In this document: in pieces, positions 1-5,041 of the stretch
Layout of the letters: each line of letters starts with the position of its first letter
Position numbering within the stretch: the first letter of the stretch is position 1
Assembly (NCBI GenBank): GCA_025058005.1
Contig: JANXDN010000014.1
Coordinates: 1 to 7,768 of the forward strand
Direction of reading: 5' to 3'
From: Candidatus Aenigmatarchaeota archaeon
Lineage (GTDB): Archaea; Aenigmatarchaeota; Aenigmatarchaeia; CG10238-14
Length of the DNA: 7,768 nucleotides
Position numbers and translations under genes: made by a program
Notes under the pieces: model-generated
Told to the model about the DNA's origin: nothing
The model's input: the letters and a program-made list of their open reading frames with translations, nothing else
Databases searched by the model: none

Positions 1-201
1 TGTTAATGGTGCTCCGGTTCTTGCTCTTTCTGACATTTGTTCTGAATCAAACGCCCTCCACTCTTGGCTTCTATCTATCATATCTTCTTTTAACACTAAC
101 CCGCAACTAGCACAAATAAGCTCTCCTCTTGCCTCATCTTCCAAGAATTGTGTGCTGCCACACTCTGGACATTGATTTCCTTTAAATGATTTGAACTTCA
201 T
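1..201 (-). CDS. tfb: Transcription initiation factor IIB (TFB), N-terminal part, cut by window edge
   Basis: Archaeal TFB bridges TATA-bound TBP and RNA polymerase and sets the start site. The 67 residues visible hold the N-terminal zinc ribbon with cysteines 11, 14, 30 and 33 (CPEC and CASC pairs), the typical RGELICASCGLVL stretch, and then the B-reader/linker motif around WRAFDSEQ and RARTGAPLT (residues 48-67). The two cyclin-like core repeats lie beyond base 1. The ATG at 199-201 is supported by an AGGTGAT ribosome binding site five bases upstream (207-213) and by the zinc ribbon starting about ten residues in, as is usual. The gene reads away from alba and has its own likely promoter at 231-247. 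Identification is secure; whether this is the only TFB of the genome cannot be seen. Confidence 0.96.
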   Translation of the reverse strand, partial: MKFKSFKGNQCPECGSTQFLEDEARGELICASCGLVLKEDMIDRSQEWRAFDSEQMSERARTGAPLT

Positions 202-206
202 ACACT

Positions 207-213
207 ATCACCT
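207..213 (-). promoter_or_regulatory. Ribosome binding site of tfb
   Basis: AGGTGAT on the minus strand matches the archaeal anti-Shine-Dalgarno core and sits five bases before the tfb ATG, fixing that start. Confidence 0.6.
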
Positions 214-226
214 ATAAGTAAATATA

Positions 227-247
227 GAAAAGCTTTTAAGCTTTTCG
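227..247 (-). promoter_or_regulatory. Likely BRE/TATA promoter of tfb, within an inverted repeat
   Basis: Read on minus, CGAAAAGCTTAAAAG resembles a purine-rich BRE followed by a TATA-like box. It is centred about 35 bases from the ATG, which predicts a short leader containing the ribosome binding site. The same bases form the inverted repeat GAAAAGC-6-GCTTTTC (227-246). Whether that is an operator or just AT-rich coincidence is unknown. The rest of the gap to alba (about 250-300) shows no gene. Confidence 0.4.
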
Positions 248-302
248 TTTGAATGATTATGAGAATTAATTGGGAATTGATGATTTATAAAGTTAACTCG
301 TT

Positions 303-343
303 TGTGAATAAAAAAATAAATAAAAAAAGGCTTCAAGCCTTTG
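303..343 (-). terminator. Hairpin plus U-tract terminator of alba
   Basis: On minus, AAAGGC-TTGAA-GCCTTT is a perfect 6-bp hairpin (8-bp if the loop closes), followed by long T-rich runs down to about 303. The alba stop codon TGA (333-335) lies in the hairpin loop itself. U-rich tracts are the core of archaeal termination; the hairpin gives extra support. Confidence 0.6.
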
Positions 344-641
344 AGAGCAAAATGCTCAACGTGGAAACATTTACCTTGTTTCCACCGTTCATAACTCTCT
401 CTTCAGTTCCTATCTCGATGTTTTTCACTTTTACGTCAGATAGGAACTTGTTTTTTATAATCTCGGCAACGTCCACTGCTCTCGAAATGGACTTGCCTCT
501 CGCTTTTATTTGCACCTCTCTTGCACCGGCTGTAAATTGTGTCATCACAGCCAATACATAAGACATTGCAGGTTTTTTACCTACATAGATTATATTTTCA
601 TCAGATTTTGTTGTGCTTTCTGTCTTTTTTTTCTCTGCCAA
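333..641 (-). CDS. albA: DNA/RNA-binding chromatin protein Alba
   Basis: Alba is a small dimeric nucleic-acid-binding protein that coats archaeal DNA and also binds RNA. The 102-aa product has the family hallmarks in order: the [18 protein letters not shown] stretch with the DNA-contacting lysine pair K22/K23 (equivalent to the acetylated lysine of Sulfolobus Alba), then [23 protein letters not shown] and the closing strand [10 protein letters not shown]. Length is normal. The start is TTG, not ATG: it is preceded six bases upstream by a strong GAGGTGA (648-654), and no better start lies nearby. The N-terminal 15 residues are a lysine/serine/threonine-rich tail, as often seen. It is a single-gene transcript by appearance, with its own promoter near 703-719 and a hairpin terminator at its stop. 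Confidence 0.96.
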   Translation of the reverse strand: MAEKKKTESTTKSDENIIYVGKKPAMSYVLAVMTQFTAGAREVQIKARGKSISRAVDVAEIIKNKFLSDVKVKNIEIGTEERVMNGGNKVNVSTLSILLSKA

Positions 642-647
642 GTTTCT

Positions 648-654
648 TCACCTC
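648..654 (-). promoter_or_regulatory. Strong ribosome binding site for the TTG start of alba
   Basis: GAGGTGA on minus, six bases before TTG 641-639. It is the best Shine-Dalgarno match in the window and is what justifies the non-ATG start. Confidence 0.7.
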
Positions 655-702
655 GTTTTTTTTGTTTTTGTTTTAATTAATCACTCTATTAATTGAAAGA
701 AA

Positions 703-719
703 TAAATTTAACTTTATCG
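703..719 (-). promoter_or_regulatory. Possible BRE/TATA promoter of alba
   Basis: On minus, CGATAAAGTTAAATTTA reads as a BRE-like then TATA-like sequence, predicting a leader of roughly 40 bases. A competing TATA-like TATTTAAATAATAA lies further upstream near 755-768. The 642-817 gap holds no gene that I can support. Confidence 0.35.
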
Positions 720-788
720 CACTCTTACCAATCATATATGGATGAAAAAGTGGTTATTATTTAAATACCTGTTAAAAGTATTAGGGTT

Positions 789-805
789 AAAAGAAAATAT
801 CGTTT
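789..805 (-). terminator. Possible U-rich terminator after tRNA-Trp
   Basis: On minus, about 15-30 bases past the tRNA 3' end, the sequence reads ATATTTTCTTTTAA. A T-rich run of this kind is enough for archaeal polymerase termination. No hairpin is evident. Confidence 0.3.
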
Positions 806-817
806 TCAAGCATTAAT

Positions 818-937
818 TGGGGCTGCAGGGATTTGAACCCCGATGACCAGGTTTCTTCTTATCATCCGAGCGTCAACGCTCCATCTACAAACCTTAATCT
901 GGAGCCTGGCATAATAGCCTGGTTATATGACAGCCCC
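818..937 (-). tRNA. tRNA-Trp(CCA) with a 46-nt intron
   Basis: The cloverleaf reads 5' GGGGCTG acceptor pairing with CAGCCCC and discriminator A73 (base 818). No CCA is encoded. The D-loop is AACCAGGCTA. The anticodon stem is CCAGG/CCTGG with loop CTCCAG-A, and the T-arm is CGGGG-TTCAAAT-CCCTG. The anticodon CCA is at 900-902. An intron of 46 bases (853-898) sits after position 37, the canonical archaeal site, leaving a 74-nt mature tRNA. Introns in archaeal tRNA-Trp are common. The junction roughly fits a bulge-helix-bulge, though the central helix CTCC/GAAG has one mismatch. The intron carries a hairpin GAGCG-TTGA-CGCTC. The D-stem is unusually weak (A10-U25, U11-A24, A12-U23) and lacks the usual G10, but the changes are compensatory. 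Confidence 0.93.
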
Positions 938-949
938 CTGAATTTGCAA

Positions 950-968
950 TCCTAATATATTTCTTGTT
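950..968. promoter_or_regulatory. Shared divergent promoter region, tRNA-Trp (minus) and flavoprotein gene (plus)
   Basis: The near-symmetric TAATATATT (953-961) lies about 20 bases before tRNA-Trp on minus, preceded there by a BRE-like AACAAGAAA, and about 30 bases before the plus-strand ATG at 990. A second AT-rich box (TTTTTAAAG, about 970-978 on minus) could serve the tRNA instead. The whole divergent gap is only 52 bases. The plus-strand gene has no ribosome binding site, so its transcript is probably leaderless or nearly so. Confidence 0.4.
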
Positions 969-989
969 ATTCTTTAAAAATAATTGTAA

Positions 990-2075
990 ATGTTAAAAAA
1001 TTTTTATGATGTTGTAATAGTAGGTGGCGGGCCAGCAGGTTGCAAAACAGCTGAGTTAGCAAGTTCTCTTGGTTTAAGTGTACTCCTAATAGAAGAACAT
1101 GAAGAAATAGGGAAACCTGTGCAATGCAGTGGCATAAATAGTCATAGAATAATTAGCTTATCTGGTTTAAAAGAAAGAGAAATAGTTGTGAATAAGGTTT
1201 ATAAAGCAAGGATATTTGGCGATAATGAAACATTTTTAGAGTTAAAATCTCCAAAGCCTGTATATGTTATAGACAGACAAAAGCTAGATGAGGGTATAGC
1301 TAAACTAGCTATTAAAAGAGGTTGTGAAATTCAAACTGGGGTGAAATTTGAAAATTTTAAAAGGAGAGGTAATTTTTTATTAGTACATACCTCTTCTAGC
1401 ACTATAAAGACAAAAATTCTTGTCGGCGCAGATGGTCCTAATTCTACTGTAGCCAAACTAGCAAAAATAGAGATGCCAAAAGAATATGTAATAGGCTATC
1501 AACAAACAATTAGAGGGGATTTTAGCGATAATATCGTTGAATTATGGTTTGGCAAGACTATAACACCTGATTTTTTTGGTTGGGTAATTCCTGAAAATGA
1601 TGAGTGGGCAAGAGTTGGCATAGCAAGTAAAATAAACGTAGGTTATTACTTTGAAAATTTTGTGCGTAAAAGATTTGGAAAAAATGGTGAAAAAAAAGAT
1701 ATAGTAGCTGGCATAATAAGATATGGGTTAATAAAAACTTCTGTGTCTGATAATATCTTGCTCGTTGGCGATGCTGCTTCGCATATAAAAGCTTATTCTG
1801 GCGGTGGCATAATATATGGATTAATAGCTTCTCATATCGCTGCTAAAGCTTGTTTTAATGCAGTGAAAAGCAAAAGATATGACAGAAAATTTCTTGAAAA
1901 GGAATATGACTTTAAGTGGAGAATGGTTTTAGAGAGACCAATAAAAAGAGGCTTGCTGCTTCATAAACTCCTTCACTCTATGCCAAATAATACTTTTTCT
2001 GCTCTGTTAAAATTAGGTAAACCTCTTAGATTTTTTTTGAACAAGATGGACATGGATTTGCTTTTTACTCGATAG
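990..2075 (+). CDS. Geranylgeranyl reductase family FAD-dependent oxidoreductase
   Basis: Members of this family hydrogenate the isoprenoid chains of archaeal ether lipids (digeranylgeranylglycerophospholipid reductase) or related prenyl groups. The 361-aa product shows an N-terminal Rossmann FAD site VVIVGGGPAG (residues 8-17), the conserved KPVQCSG segment with Cys46 near the flavin, and GADGPNSTVAKL (146-157). It also has an ELWFGKTITPDFFGWVIP stretch (184-201) matching the WFGxxxxPxxxxWxxP substrate-pocket pattern, and the second FAD motif LLVGDAASHIKAYSGGGI (257-274). Length is close to the roughly 390 aa usual for the family. Start ATG 990 puts the FAD fold at residue 7; no ribosome binding site precedes it. 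Its last 11 bases overlap the convergent gene on minus. The family is firm; action on membrane lipids rather than a quinone or another prenyl substrate is inferred. Confidence 0.9.
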   Translation: MLKNFYDVVIVGGGPAGCKTAELASSLGLSVLLIEEHEEIGKPVQCSGINSHRIISLSGLKEREIVVNKVYKARIFGDNETFLELKSPKPVYVIDRQKLDEGIAKLAIKRGCEIQTGVKFENFKRRGNFLLVHTSSSTIKTKILVGADGPNSTVAKLAKIEMPKEYVIGYQQTIRGDFSDNIVELWFGKTITPDFFGWVIPENDEWARVGIASKINVGYYFENFVRKRFGKNGEKKDIVAGIIRYGLIKTSVSDNILLVGDAASHIKAYSGGGIIYGLIASHIAAKACFNAVKSKRYDRKFLEKEYDFKWRMVLERPIKRGLLLHKLLHSMPNNTFSALLKLGKPLRFFLNKMDMDLLFTR

Positions 2076-2676
2076 TTGGCAACATATAGCTTTTCTTTTC
2101 TTTTTTTATCAATAAAGAAACTATTATTATGGTTATAAAAAATAGGGAAAAAAAGATGAAAGAGAATGCTTCCGTGCCTACAGGATCAAGTTTTTGTATT
2201 AAACAGTTAAAGAAAAAGAGATTACATACCAATTCTGGCATTTCGTATTTTGTTGTCAAACGCAATATTGTTGGAAATAACGAAATAATTGCGCCCAGTA
2301 ACGAAAATATATAAAAATACTTCAAGTCCGGTGCGTCTCTTACTTTTTTATTGTAAAAATATGCCAATTCGAAAAACATTAATCCTATGGACATGCCACC
2401 AATTATGTTGTTTAACATCTTTGAAATTGTAGAAAGTGTCTGCTCATCCAACTCTCTTAGATAGCAGTTGAAAAAGAAAATGTTACATGCATAACCTGAT
2501 AAGTTTATGCCTAATAACGAGAGTAAGTTTGGCAAAACCGCTAAGACACCTCCTATAACTGCTGTGAGGTAGATGTGGCTAACGTGCAAACTTCTCTTTT
2601 TTGAAAGCATGTAAAACAAGTTAAATATTATAATTGTAAGTGCCATACCGAGAAAGATGTTGGTGAAAATTGGCAT
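2065..2676 (-). CDS. Five-helix membrane protein with an internal duplication and twin C-x6-C loops, family not recognised
   Basis: I do not recognise this 203-aa protein. It has about five hydrophobic helices (residues 5-24, 36-57, 88-108, 119-140, 170-190). Two units of about 75 residues, each helix-loop-helix, are visible: CNIFFFNCYLRELD (64-77) and CNLFFFNCLIQKLD (151-164) align exactly, 87 residues apart, with LPNLLSLLG and FPTILRLTT before them. Basic clusters (SKKR, NKKVR, KKEKK) fall between helices 1-2, 3-4 and at the C-terminus. By the positive-inside rule both cysteine loops would therefore lie outside, where C64/C71 and C151/C158 could form disulfides. ATG at 2674-2676 has no ribosome binding site, so it is likely short-leadered. 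It converges with the flavoprotein gene and overlaps it by 11 bases. Function unknown. Confidence 0.8.
   Translation of the reverse strand: MPIFTNIFLGMALTIIIFNLFYMLSKKRSLHVSHIYLTAVIGGVLAVLPNLLSLLGINLSGYACNIFFFNCYLRELDEQTLSTISKMLNNIIGGMSIGLMFFELAYFYNKKVRDAPDLKYFYIFSLLGAIISLFPTILRLTTKYEMPELVCNLFFFNCLIQKLDPVGTEAFSFIFFSLFFITIIIVSLLIKKEKKSYMLPTIE
2089..2110 (+). terminator. U-rich terminator after the flavoprotein gene
   Basis: CTTTTCTTTTCTTTTTTTAT begins about 15 bases after the TAG stop. On the other strand the same bases encode the lysine-rich tail KKEKK of the convergent membrane protein. Confidence 0.45.
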
Positions 2677-2697
2677 AATTTATTTGATGTTTTTTGG

Positions 2698-2716
2698 ATT
2701 AATATTAATTTAAGCC
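2698..2716 (-). promoter_or_regulatory. Possible promoter of the five-helix membrane protein gene
   Basis: On minus, GGCTTAAATTAATATTAAT contains TATA-like sequence about 30-35 bases before the ATG. It includes the perfect AT palindrome ATTAATATTAAT (2698-2709). AT-richness makes this weak. The remaining gap to tRNA-Thr (2717-2837) shows no gene; it contains T-runs on minus (near 2738-2743 and 2782-2786) that could end tRNA-Thr transcription. Confidence 0.25.
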
Positions 2717-2837
2717 GTAATTTGTTTTTAATGCGTTATTAAAAATGTGTTTTGCTGCTTAACTTTTGATAATGTATGTATAAAAACGTCACGTTGAGCT
2801 AATTTTTGTTGTTTAGGACATAGAATGTAGCAAGGTT

Positions 2838-2942
2838 AGCCTCGGATGGGACTCGAACCCATAACCCGCTGATCTCTCACAGTCATCTTGTATCCTAAGA
2901 TCAGCTACAAGTCAGCCGCTCTACCAGTTGAGCTACCGAGGC
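2838..2942 (-). tRNA. tRNA-Thr(UGU) with a 32-nt intron
   Basis: Acceptor GCCTCGG pairs with CCGAGGC, with discriminator U73 (base 2838) and no encoded CCA. The D-arm is GCTC-AACTGGTA-GAGC, the anticodon stem GCTGA/TCAGC, the variable loop GGGTT and the T-arm ATGGG-TTCGAGT-CCCAT. The anticodon TGT is at 2907-2909. U73 is a known feature of threonine tRNAs in several archaea and supports the assignment. A 32-base intron (2874-2905) follows position 37, leaving a 73-nt mature tRNA. The central helix of the splice motif can form as CUUG/UGAG with two wobble pairs, and the intron folds an AUCUU/AAGAU hairpin. The first seven intron bases, GCTGATC, are perfectly complementary to GATCAGC at the start of the 3' exon, a stronger pairing than the true stem. 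Confidence 0.93.
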
Positions 2943-2956
2943 ATACACTTTTCTAT

Positions 2957-2974
2957 TTTCTATAAGCAAATTTT
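2957..2974 (-). promoter_or_regulatory. Likely promoter of tRNA-Thr
   Basis: On minus, AAAATTTGCTTATAGAAA gives a TATA-like CTTATAG centred about 20 bases before the tRNA 5' end, the same spacing as at tRNA-Trp. Confidence 0.4.
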
Positions 2975-2983
2975 AATAAATTT

Positions 2984-3003
2984 TTTCTTATAAAGGTTAA
3001 ATC
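2984..3003 (+). promoter_or_regulatory. Likely promoter of the surface-protein operon, with a 9-base possible operator
   Basis: TTCTTATAAAG (2985-2995) is a TATA-like box predicting a start near 3016 and a short leader without ribosome binding site. A second candidate, AATCTTTTATTTG (about 3000-3012), would make the mRNA leaderless. GGTTAAATC (2995-3003), overlapping the box, is the exact reverse complement of GATTTAACC at 5046-5054 upstream of the regulator gene. Confidence 0.4.
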
Positions 3004-3033
3004 TTTTATTTGCACTTTTATTTTTAGATAAAA

Positions 3034-4476
3034 ATGAAGTTCAAATTTTTAATATATATCGTTTTGACATTTTTTTTAACTCTTGTATCAGCAAAAGAAT
3101 ATGACTCGATATTGGAAATAAAACAACCAGAAATAAATGTTCCTCAATGTGGCATAGCTACCTTTGACTTCAAGCTAACAAATACAGGCGAAAAGGAAGA
3201 TACTTTTTATATAGTTGTTGAAGGCATACCTGAAGGTTGGTATAGTGTAAGTCACGAGTCAATAGTTTTAAAGCCAAAAGAAAGTAAGAATGTTTACCTT
3301 TTCATCACGGCAAACTGTTTTGAGGAACCAAAAAATTATACTGGAATAATTTCGTTTCTTGGAAATTCAAAAACTCGCAAGGAATTTAAGATGAATGTTA
3401 TTGCCGAACATAGTTTGGTTTTGTTACTTCCGAAAAATGTTTCTGCTTGTTTGTGTGAAGAATCAAGTTTTGCTATTACTTTGAAAAATAACGGAAGATA
3501 TGATGAAGATGTAAAACTTTCTATTGTTGGCGGCAACATAAAAGAAGATAGAGTGAAACTCAAACCATCTGAAAGCAAAGAAATAATAGTCTATTTGGAC
3601 AAGGCATGTGAGGCTAGCGAAGGAAAATATAATCTCGAAATAATAGCACAATCTCTAAATAGCTATGCAAAAGTGCGAAAAATTTTCACTATATATAGAG
3701 AGAATTGTTATAACTTTAAAACATCTTACCCAAAAGAAGTGAGAGCATGTATAGGCGAAGATGTAAAGTTTAACATTGCAGTTAACAACATAGGTAGCAG
3801 AGACGATGAATATGAACTATTAATAGATGCGTTGAATGTTTCACAAAGAATGAGTATTAAAAAAGATGAGACAAAGATTTTTGGGCTAAACTTTTCATCT
3901 AACGAAGCTGGCATAATAGATTTGTCCTTTTCAGTCAAAGGAAAAACAAAAACAGAAAGTGGTGTGTTGAGATTTTTTGTTGACAAATGTTATGGCGTGG
4001 ATTTACAGTTAGAAACAAATAAAATAGATATTGAAATTGGAACCGGTAAAATGATAAAGGCAAAGCTCTTGAACACAGGAAGTAAGGACGATGTATATAA
4101 AATATCTTCTGATATTGAATGGGTTTCGATAAGACCGCAAAATGTATCTTTAAAGAGTTTACAAAGTGAAGATGTATTTATCTACTACAGTCCTCTTTAT
4201 GGTATGAAGGGAAGGTTTGATACTCAAATAAAAACTGAGTCTGCAAAAGCTATAGATATAGAAAATGTCACAATAAATGTGTATGAAACTTTACCGATAA
4301 GGCCAGAAGATGAGATCCAAAACATTACAGAAATTCAACAGAATGTTTCTACTGAGGTCAAAGAAAATAAAATACAAAGTTTTTTGAAAAATAAAACTCT
4401 TGTCGCTGTCATAATTGGTGTGCTTGTAACTATAATGATATTTGGTTTCATATATTTGTTCGTTATGAGGGAATAA
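3034..4476 (+). CDS. Membrane-anchored surface protein with four Ig-like repeats
   Basis: Predicted secreted, anchored protein of 480 aa. It has a signal peptide at residues 1-20 (basic MKFK, hydrophobic core, VSA cleavage site). Four beta-rich Ig-like domains of about 95 residues follow (about 27-125, 128-222, 226-319, 322-418), then a polar linker, a transmembrane helix (455-477) and a two-residue cytoplasmic tail. Each domain repeats the pattern LTNTG(x)ED and LKPxESK, typical of CARDB/NEW3-like adhesion or S-layer modules. Cysteines 39/95, 139-141/192 and 225-239/319 suggest disulfides in domains 1-3; domain 4 has none. About nine N-x-S/T sequons (for example N101, N135, N268, N370) fit a glycosylated exterior protein. 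It heads a tight operon, three bases before the next gene. Role is probably structural or adhesive; no enzymatic motif is seen. Confidence 0.82.
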   Translation: MKFKFLIYIVLTFFLTLVSAKEYDSILEIKQPEINVPQCGIATFDFKLTNTGEKEDTFYIVVEGIPEGWYSVSHESIVLKPKESKNVYLFITANCFEEPKNYTGIISFLGNSKTRKEFKMNVIAEHSLVLLLPKNVSACLCEESSFAITLKNNGRYDEDVKLSIVGGNIKEDRVKLKPSESKEIIVYLDKACEASEGKYNLEIIAQSLNSYAKVRKIFTIYRENCYNFKTSYPKEVRACIGEDVKFNIAVNNIGSRDDEYELLIDALNVSQRMSIKKDETKIFGLNFSSNEAGIIDLSFSVKGKTKTESGVLRFFVDKCYGVDLQLETNKIDIEIGTGKMIKAKLLNTGSKDDVYKISSDIEWVSIRPQNVSLKSLQSEDVFIYYSPLYGMKGRFDTQIKTESAKAIDIENVTINVYETLPIRPEDEIQNITEIQQNVSTEVKENKIQSFLKNKTLVAVIIGVLVTIMIFGFIYLFVMRE

Positions 4477-4479
4477 AAT

Positions 4480-4644
4480 ATGATGGTAGAAATTTTACTA
4501 TTAGCAAATGCCCTTTTATTTTTAGTTCTTGCCTTGGAAGCAAAAGTGAGGTCGAAAATTGGGTATGCAATTGTTGTGTCCGGTTTATTGCTTGCGATAA
4601 TTGACTTTTTGTTTTTTGTATTACTTGCTCTTAGAGTGATATAA
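4480..4644 (+). CDS. Small 54-aa two-helix membrane protein
   Basis: A short ORF lies between two surface-protein genes, three bases after one stop and one base before the next start. The product runs MMVEILLLANALLFLVLALE, a basic turn AKVRSK, then a second helix (about 27-51), ending LALRVI. It has two transmembrane segments, with the basic turn presumably cytoplasmic and both ends outside. GAGG at 4466-4469, inside the preceding gene, could serve as ribosome binding site with about ten bases spacing. A second ATG at 4483 is possible. It fills the gap exactly and uses the same AT-rich codons as its neighbours, which argues that it is translated. No family recognised; perhaps an accessory or assembly subunit for the flanking anchored proteins. 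Confidence 0.68.
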   Translation: MMVEILLLANALLFLVLALEAKVRSKIGYAIVVSGLLLAIIDFLFFVLLALRVI

Positions 4645-4645
4645 T

Positions 4646-5041
4646 ATGGTAAAATCGATTTCATGGATACTTTTATTCTTATCTGCATTGCTAGCTTTCA
4701 TTTCTGTTGTAATATTGATAGAAAAACTTTTTTTTACAAATTGTACCAACTCTTATTCAGAATTAATTTTGGAGTATGACGAAATTTATACAGAAGTTGG
4801 AAGGGGTAAACTTGTAAAAGGTTATTTAAGCAATAAGGGAATTGAAGATGAGTTTAGGTTAAGCGTTGACGGCATAAAATGGAGTGTTATAAAGCCGGAA
4901 AAAATGAGATTGAATGAAAATGAAACTGAGGAAATATTTGTATATATTAGTCCTATCAAAAGTGGGAAGTTTGATGCAAAAATTAAAGCCGAATCTTATT
5001 GCCAAAAACATCAAGAGAGTATTGTCATACATGTGACTTGA
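4646..5041 (+). CDS. Membrane-anchored single Ig-like domain protein
   Basis: 131 aa: an N-terminal uncleaved signal anchor (about 6-26) followed by one exterior Ig-like domain (about 38-130). The domain is a clear paralogue of domain 4 of the 480-aa protein two genes upstream: EVGRGKLVKGYLSNKGIEDE aligns with EIGTGKMIKAKLLNTGSKDD, then W-S-(V/I)-(K/R)P, the EEIFVYISP / EDVFIYYSP pair, and GKFDAKIKAES with GRFDTQIKTES. Cys33 just outside the membrane and Cys119 near the end could be bridged. Anchoring is N-terminal here, in contrast to the C-terminal anchor of its relative. The start is one base after the previous stop, with a weak GAGTGAT five bases upstream. Probable surface partner of the 480-aa protein; precise function unknown. 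Confidence 0.75.
   Translation: MVKSISWILLFLSALLAFISVVILIEKLFFTNCTNSYSELILEYDEIYTEVGRGKLVKGYLSNKGIEDEFRLSVDGIKWSVIKPEKMRLNENETEEIFVYISPIKSGKFDAKIKAESYCQKHQESIVIHVT

Noticed and set aside
253..561. Plus-strand ORF of 102 codons opposite alba
   Set aside because: It is the antisense shadow of a clear Alba gene, with no family resemblance.
853..898. C/D-box guide RNA inside the tRNA-Trp intron, because of a C-box-like ATGATAA
   Set aside because: The intron is only 46 bases, with one imperfect C box and no convincing D box or internal C'/D' pair. Known guide introns are longer.
2065..2676. VKOR/DsbB-like thiol oxidoreductase for the twin-cysteine membrane protein
   Set aside because: Cysteines are spaced C-x6-C and not CxxC, and the helix arrangement is a duplicated two-helix unit and not the VKOR four-helix bundle. 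The resemblance is only in having membrane cysteines.
2770..2800. Plus-strand TATA-like GTATAAAAAC with a small IR (AACGT-C-ACGTT), possible ncRNA promoter
   Set aside because: No ORF or structured RNA follows before the antisense tRNA-Thr. The T-run on minus is explained as tRNA termination.
2838..2942. Reading the second tRNA as tRNA-Tyr(GUA) from a TTGTA loop
   Set aside because: Aligning the anticodon stem to its 3' partner TCAGC sets the 5' strand as GCTGA and the anticodon as TGT. U73 and G1-C72 also fit Thr and not archaeal Tyr, which normally has C1-G72.
4335..4688. Minus-strand ORF of 117 codons across the small membrane protein gene
   Set aside because: Overlaps three well-supported plus-strand genes and has no recognisable product or promoter; a composition artefact.
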